Shown here one piece after another: positions 63,964 through 64,000 of a DNA stretch of 64,000 nucleotides. The DNA is taken from NCBI GenBank assembly GCA_965660325.1, contig CBFHZL010000002.1:10070-74069 (forward strand). Direction: 5' to 3'. The notes below the pieces were generated by a model. It was not told where the DNA came from, searched no databases, and saw only the letters and a list, made by a program, of their open reading frames with translations. This DNA comes from Acidiluteibacter sp965660325 (GTDB lineage Bacteria; Bacteroidota; Bacteroidia; Flavobacteriales_E; Vicingaceae). The number at the start of each line of letters is the position of its first letter. Position 1 is the first letter of the stretch. The translations under genes were made by a program, and so were the position numbers.

Positions 63964-64000
63964 TTACTCAGCAACAACTTCAAAATCCATAGTGATGGTT
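63964..64000 (-). CDS. C-terminal end of a minus-strand gene cut by the window edge
   Basis: A minus-strand frame ends with TAA at 63964-63966, preceded by TITMDFEVVAE, and a strong terminator lies just downstream. The visible 11 residues are too short to assign a family. Confidence 0.6.
   Translation of the reverse strand, partial: TITMDFEVVAE

Noticed and set aside
1..64000. CRISPR arrays, tRNA genes, integrases, prophage or transposon genes
   Set aside because: I saw no regularly spaced repeats, no cloverleaf-like segment in the spacers and no such proteins.

Overview
The window is ordinary chromosome from a member of the Bacteroidota, most likely Flavobacteriales. Supporting signs: five secreted proteins with type IX secretion (T9SS) C-terminal sorting domains; a gliding-motility-type C-terminal domain (CHU_C); Bacteroidota families such as DUF2795, DUF3822, DUF4399 and DUF5723; the long Bacteroidota form of SecA; and many start-proximal promoters of the Bacteroidota form TAnnTTTG, with few Shine-Dalgarno sites. 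The DNA is AT-rich. I found no tRNA, rRNA, phage, insertion sequence or CRISPR array. A gene fragment is cut off at each edge.

Layout. 1-5831: two convergent cassettes built around B12-binding radical SAM proteins. One (+) pairs such a protein with an NPPY methyltransferase. The other (-) links a winged-helix/nucleotidyltransferase protein, a second B12 radical SAM protein and a membrane-anchored SGNH hydrolase through overlapping genes. 5.9-8.7 kb: a predicted outer-membrane barrel, a META lipoprotein and a small T9SS protein. 8.9-17.1 kb: secA, a DUF2795 protein, a putative operon of methyltransferase, ABC ATPase and cobalamin adenosyltransferase, and an M13 peptidase lipoprotein. 17.1-17.45 kb: a divergent spacer holding a possible small RNA and a palindrome. 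17.4-24.6 kb: CHU_C protein, DUF4399 lipoprotein, Kelch-like T9SS protein, amidohydrolase and a polytopic membrane protein. 24.7-33.2 kb (+): small-form purL, a 14-repeat FG-GAP T9SS protein bracketed by near-identical terminators, radC, a polysaccharide-deacetylase-like protein, upp and a YjjG-type phosphatase.

33.4-37.7 kb (-): rsfS-ftsH-DUF2007-cdsA-psd, a ribosome-silencing, membrane-proteostasis and phospholipid operon. 37.7-45.5 kb: birA, a SRPBCC protein, pyrE, a Nudix hydrolase and a five-gene operon (hypothetical, DUF3822, rsmD, coaD, TlpA-like protein without CxxC), then a RecD/Pif1-like helicase. 45.5-53.7 kb: a large TPR/PD40/SPOR envelope protein, an alpha/beta-hydrolase-OsmC fusion, tpx, a small alpha/beta hydrolase and a two-component-propeller T9SS protein. 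53.9-62.2 kb: monomeric isocitrate dehydrogenase and aconitase, adjacent TCA-cycle steps, enclosing a CAP-domain secreted protein and an OmpA-like protein. 62.4-63.6 kb: a MacB/FtsX-type permease, then a repeat-rich spacer.

Most of the content is housekeeping or envelope biology. The strongest candidates for something undescribed are the radical SAM/nucleotidyltransferase/SGNH cassette, the candidate small RNA near 17.2-17.3 kb, and the FG-GAP gene flanked by duplicated terminators. All functions are inferred from sequence motifs read by eye; no database search was run.
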